Shown: positions 30,333 through 39,167, counted from the first letter of the stretch. The stretch: 40,459 bases of DNA from an uncultured Lachnospiraceae bacterium (GCA_946631935.1 CAMPAP010000110.1:1-40459), one strand, 5' to 3'. The notes: generated from the sequence alone by a model not told the origin. Numbers and translations are program-made.

Positions 30333-32930
30333 ATGAATATAGATAAATTTACAAAAAAATCACTTGAAGCCATCGAAGGCGTGGAAAGGCTTGCCACGGA
30401 ATACGGTAATCAGGAGTTATGCCAGGAACATCTTCTTGTGAGCCTTCTTAAGATAGATGACAGCCTTATATTGAAGCTCATAGAAAAAATGGAGATAAAT
30501 ACTGAGCACTTCTGCGCAAAAGCCGAGGAATACCTGTCAAAATGCATCAAGGTAACAGGCAGCGGTGCCTCCCAGATGCACATGAGCCAGGATCTTAACA
30601 AGGTCCTGACATTTGCAGGAGACGAAGCAAAGCAGATGGGTGATGAATACGTATCGGTAGAGCATCTTTTCCTTGCAATGATCAAGTACCCTTCAAGGAC
30701 CATGAAGGAGATGTTCAAGGAATACGGTATAAGCCGCGAAAGATTCCTTATGGCGCTCTCCCAGGTACGCGGCAATCAGAGAGTTACATCCGATAACCCT
30801 GAGGCTACCTATGACACACTTGAAAAATACGGAACAGACCTGGTTGAAAAAGCCCGCGACCAGAAGCTTGATCCCGTTATCGGCAGGGATAACGAGATCA
30901 GAAACGTGGTAAGGATACTTTCAAGAAAGACAAAAAATAACCCCGTTCTTATCGGTGAGCCCGGCGTAGGTAAGACCGCAGTTGTCGAGGGACTTGCACA
31001 GCGTATCGTAAGAGGCGATGTTCCCGAAAACCTCAAGGACAAGAAGATCTTCTCTCTTGATATGGGAGCCCTCATCGCAGGTGCAAAATACAGAGGCGAA
31101 TTCGAGGAAAGGTTAAAAGCTGTCCTTGATGATGTAAAGGGTTCAAACGGCCAGATCATACTCTTTATCGATGAGCTGCACACCATCGTGGGAGCCGGAA
31201 AGACTGACGGAGCGCTTGATGCCGGCAATATGCTAAAACCGATGCTTGCAAGGGGCGAGCTTCACTGTATCGGTGCCACGACACTTGACGAATACAGGGA
31301 ATACATAGAAAAAGACCAGGCACTTGAGAGACGTTTCCAGCCCGTAATGGTGAATGAACCTTCTGTGGAGGATACCATATCGATCTTAAGAGGTCTGAAA
31401 GAAAGGTACGAAGTCTACCACGGCGTCAAGATCATGGACAATGCCTTAGTATCCGCCGCTGTTCTTTCAAACAGATATATAAGCGACAGATTCCTTCCCG
31501 ATAAAGCCATAGACCTTGTGGATGAAGCCTGCGCACTGATCAAGACGGAAATGGATTCACTTCCTGCAGAACTTGATGAGATGAACAGAAAGATCCTCCA
31601 GCTGCAGATTGAAGAGACCGCTCTTAAAAAAGAGGAAGACAATCTTTCAAAGGAACGTCTCGAAGACCTTCAAAAAGAACTGGCAGAGCTTAAGGAAGAA
31701 TTTGAGACGCAAAAAGCACAGTGGGATAATGAAAAGAACGCAGCCGGACAGCTCAGCAAACTCCGTGAAGAAATAGATTCCGTCAATTCACAGATCGCAA
31801 TAGCTCAGACCAAGGGCGATCTTGAACAGGCGGCGCAGCTCTCCTACGGAACTCTTCCGGAACTTAAAAAACAGCTTCAGGAAGCCGAAGAAATCCAGGG
31901 AAAAAGCGAAAATAAGCTTGTAAGGGAAAAGGTATCAGATGAAGAGATCTCTAAGATAGTTTCAAAATGGACCGGCATCCCGGTTTCAAAACTTACTGAA
32001 GGCGAAAAATCAAAGGCTCTTCACCTTGATGAGGAACTGCATAAAAGAGTCTGCGGTCAGGACGATGCAGTTACAAAGGTTACGGAAGCCATCATCCGAT
32101 CCAAGGCAGGCATCAAAGATCCTTCAAAACCCATCGGTTCATTCCTTTTCCTGGGACCTACGGGTGTAGGTAAGACTGAGCTTGCAAAAGCACTTGCGGC
32201 TTCACTCTTCGACGACGAAAGCAATATGGTAAGGATCGATATGTCGGAATATATGGAGAAGCACTCCGTATCAAGACTCATAGGAGCTCCTCCCGGATAT
32301 GTAGGATATGACGAAGGCGGACAGCTTACGGAAGCGGTACGCAGAAAGCCCTACAGCGTCGTTCTTTTTGATGAGGTTGAAAAAGCTGCACCGGATGTAT
32401 TCAATGTACTGCTTCAGGTTCTCGATGACGGACGTATCACGGACTCACACGGAAAGACCGTTGACTTTAAAAACACCATCATCATCATGACCTCCAATAT
32501 CGGCGCAAGGAACCTTCTCGACGGTATCGATAATGAAGGAAATATTGAAGAGGATGCTGAAAATGCCGTTATGGACGAACTTCGTGCCCACTTCCGTCCT
32601 GAGTTTTTAAACAGACTTGATGAGATCATCATGTTCAAGCCTCTGACAAAGGACGATTTAAGAAGGATCATCAGACTCCTTACAGCGGATATCGATAACC
32701 GTCTTGCAGACAGGGATATAAACCTGGATATCACGGAAAAGGCAATGGACAGCATCATAGATGCAGCATACGATCCGGTATACGGAGCAAGGCCTTTAAA
32801 GAGATACCTTCAGAAGCATGTGGAGACCCTTGCCGCAAAATTCATCCTTGAAGGAAAGGTCAACGAGGGAGACACTATCCTCATCGACAAGGACGAAAAC
32901 GGATACTGTGCAAGCATTGCAGAGAAATAA
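30333..32930 (+). CDS. clpB: ATP-dependent disaggregase ClpB
   Basis: 865 residues from the ATG at 30333 (AAAGGGAGG upstream), the normal ClpB size. N-terminal double-repeat Clp-N domain (about 1-145), first AAA+ module with GEPGVGKTAVVEG and FIDELHTIVGAG, a long coiled-coil middle domain (about 395-525) that distinguishes ClpB from ClpA, ClpC and ClpE, then the second AAA+ module with GPTGVGKTELAKALA, VVLFDEVEKA and a C-terminal GARPLKRYLQKHVETLAAK. It rescues aggregated proteins with DnaK. No ClpP-binding IGL loop expected. The frame is open 40 codons upstream, but that part spans the promoter. Confidence 0.97.
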   Translation: MNIDKFTKKSLEAIEGVERLATEYGNQELCQEHLLVSLLKIDDSLILKLIEKMEINTEHFCAKAEEYLSKCIKVTGSGASQMHMSQDLNKVLTFAGDEAKQMGDEYVSVEHLFLAMIKYPSRTMKEMFKEYGISRERFLMALSQVRGNQRVTSDNPEATYDTLEKYGTDLVEKARDQKLDPVIGRDNEIRNVVRILSRKTKNNPVLIGEPGVGKTAVVEGLAQRIVRGDVPENLKDKKIFSLDMGALIAGAKYRGEFEERLKAVLDDVKGSNGQIILFIDELHTIVGAGKTDGALDAGNMLKPMLARGELHCIGATTLDEYREYIEKDQALERRFQPVMVNEPSVEDTISILRGLKERYEVYHGVKIMDNALVSAAVLSNRYISDRFLPDKAIDLVDEACALIKTEMDSLPAELDEMNRKILQLQIEETALKKEEDNLSKERLEDLQKELAELKEEFETQKAQWDNEKNAAGQLSKLREEIDSVNSQIAIAQTKGDLEQAAQLSYGTLPELKKQLQEAEEIQGKSENKLVREKVSDEEISKIVSKWTGIPVSKLTEGEKSKALHLDEELHKRVCGQDDAVTKVTEAIIRSKAGIKDPSKPIGSFLFLGPTGVGKTELAKALAASLFDDESNMVRIDMSEYMEKHSVSRLIGAPPGYVGYDEGGQLTEAVRRKPYSVVLFDEVEKAAPDVFNVLLQVLDDGRITDSHGKTVDFKNTIIIMTSNIGARNLLDGIDNEGNIEEDAENAVMDELRAHFRPEFLNRLDEIIMFKPLTKDDLRRIIRLLTADIDNRLADRDINLDITEKAMDSIIDAAYDPVYGARPLKRYLQKHVETLAAKFILEGKVNEGDTILIDKDENGYCASIAEK

Positions 32931-32961
32931 AAGCAGTTGCGATGCCGTCAGTTCACGACAA

Positions 32962-32995
32962 AAAAAGACCCGCAGGTTTAACCTGCGGGCCTTTT
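32962..32995. terminator. Bidirectional terminator of clpB and the zinc-ribbon gene
   Basis: CCCGCAGG-TTTAA-CCTGCGGG with an A run on the left and CTTTT on the right. It sits between the convergent clpB and zinc-ribbon genes. Confidence 0.92.
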
Positions 32996-33022
32996 GATGC
33001 AAAACCTGCATTCCGGAAACTA

Positions 33023-33496
33023 TCACTTAATGATCCTGAGAGTTCCGAAGAAAAGAACGGGCTTAGCTTCACCTTTACAAGCATTAACGATGGCGATTAT
33101 CTGGCATACAAACATGAACAGGCCCCAGAACCATCCGATAAAGGGAATAATGCTGATAAGTGAGAAAAGGAACATAACAAGTCCTTCATTTGCATAGAAC
33201 TTAAGATACTCTGAACGCTGTCCGTTAACATCTCCGCCCCAATACGCAAGGATAACACCAACGATGCTGAACCATACTGCAACGATTCCGAGAACCTTGT
33301 CGCAGGGATTAACAGGTGAAGGATAATTAACTACGGGAGGTGCCTGATATACCTGCTGGTACTGGGGAGCAGGACCTGCCTGAGCGCCCTGGGCAGGATC
33401 ACCCTGAGGTGCCGCTGCTGCAAAACTAAAACCACAAACTGTACAAAAAGCTGCTTCGTCAGCTATCTGTGCTCCGCATTTAGGACATGTCTTCAT
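33023..33496 (-). CDS. Zinc-ribbon membrane protein (DUF4870-like)
   Basis: 157 residues. An N-terminal zinc ribbon with two CxxC pairs (CPKCG, residues about 4-8; CTVCG, about 18-22) is followed by an Ala/Pro/Gln-rich linker (about 28-62) and a membrane part with two to three helices (VLGIVAVWFSIVGVILAYWG, VMFLFSLISIIPFIGWFWGLFMFVCQIIAIVNACKG). The segment SEYLKFYANEGLVMFL..IIAIVNACKGE resembles DUF4870/Tic20-like small membrane proteins (YxxxHANQ..). Function unknown. Ribosome binding site AGGAGG is strong. It is a single gene with its own promoter, convergent with clpB. Confidence 0.82.
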   Translation of the reverse strand: MKTCPKCGAQIADEAAFCTVCGFSFAAAAPQGDPAQGAQAGPAPQYQQVYQAPPVVNYPSPVNPCDKVLGIVAVWFSIVGVILAYWGGDVNGQRSEYLKFYANEGLVMFLFSLISIIPFIGWFWGLFMFVCQIIAIVNACKGEAKPVLFFGTLRIIK

Positions 33497-33543
33497 CTTA
33501 ATTCCTCCTGAGAATAAATCGTTATTTGAAGGTTTTCACCCAC

Positions 33544-33579
33544 GTAGGATATTATACCATACAGGCATCCTACATGCAA
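33544..33579 (-). promoter_or_regulatory. Promoter of the zinc-ribbon gene with flanking inverted repeat
   Basis: -35 TTGCAT (33574-33579), 17-base spacer and extended -10 TGGTATAAT (-10 at 33551-33556). GTAGGAT (33544-33550) and ATCCTAC (33567-33573) are exact 7-bp complements bracketing the -10 and filling the spacer end, so they could be an operator. Confidence 0.7.
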
Positions 33580-33593
33580 AAACTCAAAGCACA

Positions 33594-33627
33594 AAAAAAG
33601 CGGATGACTTTCGTCATCCGCTTTTTG
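33594..33627. terminator. Terminator of the cold-shock gene
   Basis: AAAAAGCGGATGAC (33595-33608), loop TTTC, GTCATCCGCTTTTT (33613-33626): a perfect 14-bp stem with T runs on both strands. It lies 40 bases past the csp stop and just upstream of the next promoter. Confidence 0.95.
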
Positions 33628-33666
33628 GGCTTAGTCTTACTGAATATATTTATATATTCAAACGGT

Positions 33667-33879
33667 TTACTTCTGTACAGTAACGTTAACAGCGCGCTCC
33701 TTGCCCTTAGCTTCGTCAACTTCGATATCGAAGGTGACGGTAGCGCCCTCGTCGAGAGTCTTGTATCCATCAGAATTGATGCCGGAGAAGTGTACGAATA
33801 CATCCTTTCCTGAAGCCTCATCGGTGATGAAACCATAACCCTTCTGTGCGTTAAACCACTTGACAGTTCCCTTGTTCAT
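33667..33879 (-). CDS. Cold-shock protein (CspA/CspB family)
   Basis: 70 residues, one cold-shock domain. RNP1 is KGYGFITD and RNP2 is DVFVHFSGI; the aromatic residues that stack on single-stranded nucleic acid (Trp8, Phe15-equivalent, Phe and His in VFVHF) are present. It acts as an RNA chaperone or transcript antiterminator in the cytoplasm. AGGAGG seven bases upstream. Long leader (about 170 bases) with a hairpin and T run, as is common for cold-shock genes that are controlled after transcription starts. Which paralogue (cspB, cspD and so on) cannot be told. Confidence 0.96.
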   Translation of the reverse strand: MNKGTVKWFNAQKGYGFITDEASGKDVFVHFSGINSDGYKTLDEGATVTFDIEVDEAKGKERAVNVTVQK

Positions 33880-33963
33880 TTAGTGCCTCCTTGAAAAGCC
33901 GGGATTTTTCTCCCCTTTTTAAACCTGGGCATTATGCCCGTTATCAACTCAGTATGGATCTAA

Positions 33964-34022
33964 TAAAAAAATCACATACTTTTGTAAACCATCCGAGCCG
34001 AGGTGATTTACAAAAATATGTG
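33964..34022 (-). promoter_or_regulatory. Leader hairpin with T run upstream of the cold-shock gene
   Basis: On the minus strand CACATATTTTTGTAAATCA and TGGTTTACAAAAGTATGTG form a roughly 20-bp stem held by G-U pairs at the differing positions, with a TCGG-containing loop, then ATTTTTTTA. It lies about 25-85 bases downstream of the predicted start site (about 34048) and about 85 bases before the csp start. It therefore looks like an attenuator or a temperature-sensitive leader structure, not an ordinary gene-end terminator. Confidence 0.6.
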
Positions 34023-34054
34023 AGATCACGTCCGTACCTGAATTCAACGAAATT

Positions 34055-34084
34055 ATTCTATCATTTAACTGACCTTAATGTCAA
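34055..34084 (-). promoter_or_regulatory. Promoter of the cold-shock gene
   Basis: -35 TTGACA (34079-34084), 18-base spacer and -10 TAGAAT (34055-34060) with TG upstream. The -35 is part of an 8-bp inverted repeat AATGTCAA/TTGACATT (34077-34084 and 34099-34106). Confidence 0.72.
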
Positions 34085-34146
34085 TATATGATAGTGTTTT
34101 GACATTGTTAACAGACTTTTCTTTTTTCGTCCGGTCAATCATAAGA

Positions 34147-35148
34147 TCAAACACCTATGAATAAATATCTCAGACAAAACAAAAGCGTCAGATGCGCAGG
34201 ATAGAAAATATAATACAGATACTTCATGTACTTTCCTTTTTCTCCGTTATAACGCTCTACAAGCAGCGCACTGAAAAAGCATGTGCATTCGGTATAATTC
34301 AGGGCAAAAAGCAAAATACAGCCCTTCATAACTCCATCCTTATTAGTCATTCCCATCTTTCTGCACAGCCAGATAACAGCTATGGCAAGCACTCCGTGAA
34401 CACTGTAATCGGTTTTCAGGACAAAAGCCAAAGCGCAGGTAATGAAAAGTACCAAAAGCACGCCGAATAATTCAGGTTTATTTTTGACATCCATTTTCTT
34501 TGTCAGGATAAAATATATCACAAGGCCCAAAGCAGCCCCGATAAGCGCCATTACCGCCATAACAACAGGAGACGAAAAATCCGCAGCGATACCGAACATA
34601 CTTGCAAAAAACATCAAAGATACGCAGTGGATCGTAGACAGCGCACCCGTGAGTGCCGCGGGTATGAAGGCAAGAGCTGACATCTTTTTAAAAAATAGCG
34701 GATCTCTGAGAACCTTTTCCGCAAAATACATAAAAAGCATTCCTATGAAAAGAGTCAGAAATACATTCTGACTTTCACTATAAACACCTCCGTAAAATGC
34801 ATAATCAAAGGGAAGTTCGGAGATGATTGAAAAAATAAAAAGGCGGATCAGATATCTGCCCACATTACGGGTGTGAAAAAATCCTTCCACCAAAAGAAAG
34901 CAAAAGATGGGAAACGAAACTCTTCCTATAAGTCTTAGCAAAGCATCGAAATCCCTGAGAAATGCCGGATCTCCCATAAAATCCATCCAAAGTCCGGGAT
35001 GGCGCGATTCCACCTCATATTTAACGGCATCAACGCCATTATGCTGAAGAAAAAGGATGTAGCGCTCAAAAAAAGCAGCACCTACATGATCCAGAAACAT
35101 GGTGATCATGGCCACTATCTTAAGAGTTCTTCCCGTGACAGTCTTCAT
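34147..35148 (-). CDS. TraX family membrane protein
   Basis: 333 residues with about eight to nine hydrophobic segments. Family signatures are LKIVAMITMFLDHVGAAFF at the start, FPIFCFLLVEGFFHTRNVGRYLIRLFIFSIISELPFDYAF, NVFLTLFIGMLFMYF, TDYSVHGVLAIAVIWLCR and a C-terminal KYLYYIFYPAHLTLLF. TraX of F plasmid acetylates pilin, but the chromosomal Firmicute members are far more widespread than conjugation systems and probably modify other substrates. An insertion-like region (about residues 32-66, LQHNGVDAVKYEVESRHPGLW) follows the first helix. It overlaps the engB end by four bases (ATGA), so translation is coupled. No conjugation gene is nearby. Confidence 0.88.
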   Translation of the reverse strand: MKTVTGRTLKIVAMITMFLDHVGAAFFERYILFLQHNGVDAVKYEVESRHPGLWMDFMGDPAFLRDFDALLRLIGRVSFPIFCFLLVEGFFHTRNVGRYLIRLFIFSIISELPFDYAFYGGVYSESQNVFLTLFIGMLFMYFAEKVLRDPLFFKKMSALAFIPAALTGALSTIHCVSLMFFASMFGIAADFSSPVVMAVMALIGAALGLVIYFILTKKMDVKNKPELFGVLLVLFITCALAFVLKTDYSVHGVLAIAVIWLCRKMGMTNKDGVMKGCILLFALNYTECTCFFSALLVERYNGEKGKYMKYLYYIFYPAHLTLLFCLRYLFIGV

Positions 35149-35768
35149 GAGATAAATCCTTCGACAATATTAAGCAGCTCCTCTCTGCCCTGTTTTGTTT
35201 CCGACGAAAAAGCAAGGAGTTTTACGTCTTTTTCCATGCCAAGCTTAAGCTTAATGTTCTTAAGCTGTTTATCAAGCTGTGAACGCTTTATCTTATCCGC
35301 CTTGGTTGCAACCACAACAGGAGTCCTGCCGGCACTTACTATCCAGTCATACATCTGCCTGTCATCCGCCGTAGGATCGTGTCTTATATCCACAAGGAGC
35401 ACCACGCATTTAAGCTGCGCCGACGTATTAAGATATTTTTCGATCATCGGTCCCCACTTTGCTCTTTCAGCCATGGAAGTCTTTGCATAACCGTAACCGG
35501 GAAGATCGACCAGATAAAAAAATGCATCTGCTTCCAGGTCAGGGGGGGCAGTCTTGCCGCAGCGGACCTTAAAATAATTAACGGTCCTGGTCTTTCCGGG
35601 TTCTGCTGATGTCCTTGCCAGTTTTTTTCTGCATAAAAGAGCATTGATAAGAGACGACTTACCTACATTGCTCCTGCCCGCAAAGGCAAGCTCAGGAGAG
35701 TCGTTAAGAGGAAATTTACTGGTCACACCGCATACGGTTTCAAGTTCTGCATTTTTTACGGTAAGCAT
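35145..35768 (-). CDS. engB: Ribosome biogenesis GTPase EngB (YsxC)
   Basis: 207 residues from the ATG at 35766-35768 (GAGGTG upstream; a GTG six bases earlier is also possible). TRAFAC GTPase with G1 GRSNVGKSS, G2 region EPGKTRTVNYF, G3 VDLPGYGYA and G4 TKADK. Required for 50S subunit assembly in Bacillus. It lies just after the clpX terminator. In Bacillus lon genes sit between clpX and engB; here they are missing. It overlaps the TraX-like gene downstream. Confidence 0.96.
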   Translation of the reverse strand: MLTVKNAELETVCGVTSKFPLNDSPELAFAGRSNVGKSSLINALLCRKKLARTSAEPGKTRTVNYFKVRCGKTAPPDLEADAFFYLVDLPGYGYAKTSMAERAKWGPMIEKYLNTSAQLKCVVLLVDIRHDPTADDRQMYDWIVSAGRTPVVVATKADKIKRSQLDKQLKNIKLKLGMEKDVKLLAFSSETKQGREELLNIVEGFIS

Positions 35769-35784
35769 GTTCACCTCATATACT

Positions 35785-35818
35785 AAAAAAGTTGTCAGGA
35801 GATAAGCCCCCTGACAAC
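35785..35818 (-). terminator. Terminator of the tig-clpP-clpX operon
   Basis: On the minus strand GTTGTCAGG and CCTGACAAC form a 9-bp stem with a ten-base loop, followed by TTTTTTA. It lies 25 bases past the clpX stop and just before engB. Confidence 0.9.
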
Positions 35819-35842
35819 CGTTATTACATGATCATCCCCGTC

Positions 35843-37165
35843 TTACGATGTTGCCAGCCGGCCGTCACCTACCGCAACGGGCAATTCTTCTTTTTCACCG
35901 CTCTTCTTCTTTTTAATGAGCTTTGCAGCCTCGGGATTTCCGCCGTTTTCAACAGCTTCCTTAGTGACGATGCACTTTTCGATGGAATCATCTGAGGGAA
36001 TCTCATACATGACATTCATCATGGATTTTTCCATAATGGATCTGAGACCTCTTGCACCTGTCTTACGCTCATGAGCCTGATCGGCAACGGATTCAAGTGC
36101 TTCATCCTCAAAATCCAGTTCAACGCCATCCATATCAAAGAGCTTCTTGTACTGCTTGACCAGTGCGTTCTTGGGCTCCTTCAGGATCCTGATGAGTGCC
36201 TCTTTATCAAGTCCGTCAAGGCTTACCTCAATAGGAACACGTCCCACGAACTCAGGGATAAGTCCGAACTTGATGAGATCCTGAGGTTCGACCTTCTTTA
36301 AGATCTCTCCTATCTCCTTTTCATCCCTGGAAACAACCTCGCTGTTAAAACCGATGGCTTTGCGGTTAAGTCGGGTTTCGATTATATTTTCAAGACCGTC
36401 AAAGGCTCCACCGCAGATGAAAAGAATATTGGTGGTATCGATCTGCAAAAGCTCCTGATGAGGGTGTTTTCTGCCGCCCTGGGGAGGCACGGAAGCAACC
36501 GTCCCCTCTATTATCTTAAGAAGTGCCTGCTGAACGCCTTCTCCGGAAACATCACGTGTAATAGAGACATTTTCCGATTTCTTGGTTATCTTATCGATCT
36601 CGTCAATATAGACGATACCAAGGGATGCGCGCTTTATATCATAATCGGCAGCCTGGATAAGCTTAAGGAGGATGTTCTCAACATCTTCTCCCACATATCC
36701 GGCCTCGGTAAGAGTGGTTGCATCAGCTATGGCAAAAGGAACATTAATGATCTTTGCAAGTGTCTGTGCAAGATACGTCTTACCGCTTCCCGTAGGTCCC
36801 AGAAGCAGTATATTGCTCTTTTGGAGTTCAACATCACCTTCAACGGGCTTGCTGGTAACTCTCTTGTAATGATTGTAAACAGCAACGGAAAGAGCCTTCT
36901 TGGCCTCGTCCTGACCGATGACATAATCATCAAGGAACTCTTTGATCTGTCGGGGCTTGAGAAGACGGATATCTTCTTCAGACTGCAGCTCATGTCCTTT
37001 AAGATCGGTTTCCTCAAAATCATCCTCGATGATATCGGAACAGATGCTTATGCACTCATCACAGATATAAATTCCCGGAGGGCCCGCAACAAGCTTTCTG
37101 GTCTCTTTCTTGGGCTTTCCGCAAAAAGAACACTTAATTTCTCCCGGATCCTTTTTGTTTGCCAT
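35843..37165 (-). CDS. clpX: ATP-dependent protease ATPase subunit ClpX
   Basis: 440 residues. N-terminal zinc-binding domain with CSFCGK and CDECISIC (four Cys intact), AAA+ core with GPTGSGKTYLAQTLA (Walker A), IVYIDEIDKI (Walker B), pore loop GYVGED, IGF loop KAIGFNSE for ClpP docking, and sensor-2 GARGLRSIMEKSMM. The C-terminus carries about 20 extra Lys/Glu-rich residues. It unfolds tagged substrates and feeds ClpP. The start overlaps the clpP stop by one base (TAATG), so the two are coupled. Confidence 0.97.
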   Translation of the reverse strand: MANKKDPGEIKCSFCGKPKKETRKLVAGPPGIYICDECISICSDIIEDDFEETDLKGHELQSEEDIRLLKPRQIKEFLDDYVIGQDEAKKALSVAVYNHYKRVTSKPVEGDVELQKSNILLLGPTGSGKTYLAQTLAKIINVPFAIADATTLTEAGYVGEDVENILLKLIQAADYDIKRASLGIVYIDEIDKITKKSENVSITRDVSGEGVQQALLKIIEGTVASVPPQGGRKHPHQELLQIDTTNILFICGGAFDGLENIIETRLNRKAIGFNSEVVSRDEKEIGEILKKVEPQDLIKFGLIPEFVGRVPIEVSLDGLDKEALIRILKEPKNALVKQYKKLFDMDGVELDFEDEALESVADQAHERKTGARGLRSIMEKSMMNVMYEIPSDDSIEKCIVTKEAVENGGNPEAAKLIKKKKSGEKEELPVAVGDGRLATS

Positions 37166-37776
37166 TATTTCTTCTTATCCTTATCTCCGGTATCATGACT
37201 CTCTATAACAGAATCCACGATACCATACTCTAACGCTTCCTGAGCTGTCATCCAGAAATCCCTGTCAGTGTCCTTACACATCTGCTCATAGGTTTTTCCG
37301 GTATTTTCAGCAAGTATCCTGTTAAGTCTTTCCTTGGTACGAAGGATGTTCCTTGCAGCGATCTCAATCTCCGTAGCCTGACCCTTAGCTCCTCCGAGAG
37401 GCTGATGGATCATTACTTCGGCATTGGGAAGGATGTATCTTTTTCCTTTTGCTCCGCCTGCAAGAAGAAATGCACCCATGCTGGCTGCCATTCCGATACA
37501 AACGGTGGAAACATCACTCTTGATGTAATTCATGGTGTCAAAAATAGCCATACCTGCAGTTACGGATCCGCCGGGGCTGTTGATATAAAGATGGATATCC
37601 TTCTCGGGATCTTCGGCTTCAAGGAAAAGAAGCTGGGCGACTACAATGCTGGCAGTCACATCATTTACTTCATCCGAAAGGAAAATGATCCTGTCTTTTA
37701 AAAGTCTTGAATAAATATCATATGAGCGCTCTCCCTTGGAGGTCTGCTCTATGACGTAAGGAACCAAACTGGACAT
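37165..37776 (-). CDS. clpP: ATP-dependent Clp protease proteolytic subunit ClpP
   Basis: 203 residues. Serine protease with catalytic Ser in GMAASMGAFLL, His in MIHQPLGGAKGQ and Asp in the downstream DRDFWMTAQEA segment (handle region). Starts SLVPYVIEQTSKGERSYDIYSRLLKDRIIFL, the typical Firmicute N-terminus. It forms two stacked heptameric rings. The ribosome binding site AAGGAGG lies within the end of tig, three bases from the tig stop. It is followed directly by clpX. The Lys-rich tail (DKDKKK) is unremarkable. Confidence 0.98.
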   Translation of the reverse strand: MSSLVPYVIEQTSKGERSYDIYSRLLKDRIIFLSDEVNDVTASIVVAQLLFLEAEDPEKDIHLYINSPGGSVTAGMAIFDTMNYIKSDVSTVCIGMAASMGAFLLAGGAKGKRYILPNAEVMIHQPLGGAKGQATEIEIAARNILRTKERLNRILAENTGKTYEQMCKDTDRDFWMTAQEALEYGIVDSVIESHDTGDKDKKK

Positions 37777-37779
37777 TAT

Positions 37780-39060
37780 TTATACCTCCTTGGCATTATC
37801 GGTAATAAACTCCATGGCCTTCTTGATGATGATATCCTTCTCAAGCTCCTTGGAGCCCTGGGCTTCAAGCATTTCCTTAACCTTGTCGACCTCAAGCTGA
37901 TATGCCTCAGCCATGGTCTCATATTCCTTCTGACGATCCTCATCGGTAACGGTCATGCCTTCTGCTTCTGCTACAGCCTGAAGAACAAGGCGGCTCTTGA
38001 TACGATCCTCAGCCTGGGGTCTTACCTGCTCCATCATGCGGTCAAGAGTAAGTCCGGTATATTTTACGTAGTCGTCCCATTTAAGACCCTGCATTGCAAG
38101 TCTTTGCTGGTAATCCCTGATGATCATCTTCTGCTCTGTCTCGAAGATCTCCTCGGGAACTTCCATCTTGGCATTCTCAACAACCTTGGCGATGGCCTCA
38201 TCCTGCTTTTTGCCTCTTGCATCGTTGAGCTTGTCAACCTCAAGGTCGCTTCTTACAGATGCCTTGTAATCCTTAACAGTCTCGAAGCCCTTATCTGCGG
38301 CGTAGTCGTCATTAAGCTCGGGAACCTGCTTCTCTTCGATCTCATTTACCTTGCACTTGAATACGGAAGCTTTTCCGGCAAGTGATTCCTCATGATAATC
38401 CTCGGGGAAGGAAACATTAACCTCCTTCTCTGCGCCGATCTCGGCACCGATAAGCTGGTCTTCAAATCCGGGGATGAACTGGCCGGATCCGATGGTAAGA
38501 GTGTAATTCTCGCCCTTTCCGCCTTCAAAAGCTTCTCCGTCTACAAAACCTTCAAAATCAAGCTTTATCCTGTCACCGTCCTTAACAGGGCGCTCAACCT
38601 TCTCATATCTTGCATCCTTGTCAAGCTCTGACCGGATCTTCTTTTCAACATCCTCATCGGTAACGGTGGTATCAACTGCAGCGATCTCTACTCCCTTATA
38701 TTCTCCAAGGGTAACTTCAGGCCTTACGGCAACGGTTGCGGTAAATACAACACCCTTTCCGGCTTCCGCTGAAACAACCTCAAAGCTGGGGCTGGACATT
38801 ATCTCCTCATCAACCTCTTCATATGCCTTCTCATACTCGTCGGGAACAAGGTCATCAAGAGCGGTATTATAGAAAACCTCTTTTCCGTACATCTTCTCGA
38901 TGACATTTCTGGGAGCCTTGCCCTTTCTGAATCCGGGAATGGTGATCTTTCCTTTTTCCTTGCTATAGGCGGATGCAAGTGCCTTTTCAAAATCCTCGGC
39001 GCTTACTTCGATGGTCATCTTAATCCTGCTTCCTTCAAGCTTCTCGACACTAACACTCAT
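37780..39060 (-). CDS. tig: Trigger factor
   Basis: 426 residues. N-terminal ribosome-binding domain with signature GFRKGKAPRNVIEKMYG (contacts L23 at the exit tunnel), central FKBP-type peptidyl-prolyl isomerase domain (VKDGDRIKLDFEGFVDGEAFEGGKGENYTLTIGSGQFIPGFEDQL) and a C-terminal helical chaperone domain. First gene of tig-clpP-clpX, combining folding at the ribosome with degradation. Promoter at 39137-39165. The start is preceded by GAAAGAGAG 7-8 bases upstream. Confidence 0.97.
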   Translation of the reverse strand: MSVSVEKLEGSRIKMTIEVSAEDFEKALASAYSKEKGKITIPGFRKGKAPRNVIEKMYGKEVFYNTALDDLVPDEYEKAYEEVDEEIMSSPSFEVVSAEAGKGVVFTATVAVRPEVTLGEYKGVEIAAVDTTVTDEDVEKKIRSELDKDARYEKVERPVKDGDRIKLDFEGFVDGEAFEGGKGENYTLTIGSGQFIPGFEDQLIGAEIGAEKEVNVSFPEDYHEESLAGKASVFKCKVNEIEEKQVPELNDDYAADKGFETVKDYKASVRSDLEVDKLNDARGKKQDEAIAKVVENAKMEVPEEIFETEQKMIIRDYQQRLAMQGLKWDDYVKYTGLTLDRMMEQVRPQAEDRIKSRLVLQAVAEAEGMTVTDEDRQKEYETMAEAYQLEVDKVKEMLEAQGSKELEKDIIIKKAMEFITDNAKEV

Positions 39061-39136
39061 TGTAAAAATCTCTCTTTCATTAAAATAATAACTATATGTG
39101 CTTTACGCTCAAAATACATAAGCGCACGGTCTGTAT

Positions 39137-39165
39137 ATTATAACCGATAAGTCCCAAACATTCAA
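39137..39165 (-). promoter_or_regulatory. Promoter of tig-clpP-clpX
   Basis: -35 TTGAAT (39160-39165), 17-base spacer and -10 TATAAT (39137-39142). The REP-like palindrome at 39168-39194 lies two bases upstream of the -35. Confidence 0.8.
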
Positions 39166-39167
39166 GA

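Noticed and set aside
34147..35148. Evidence of a conjugative element from the TraX-like gene
   Set aside because: It is embedded among engB and core genes, with no relaxase, type IV secretion or integrase gene; TraX-like proteins are common in Firmicute chromosomes.
36458..37198. Open frame of 246 codons on the plus strand opposite clpX
   Set aside because: Shadow of clpX; the clpX frame carries all conserved motifs.
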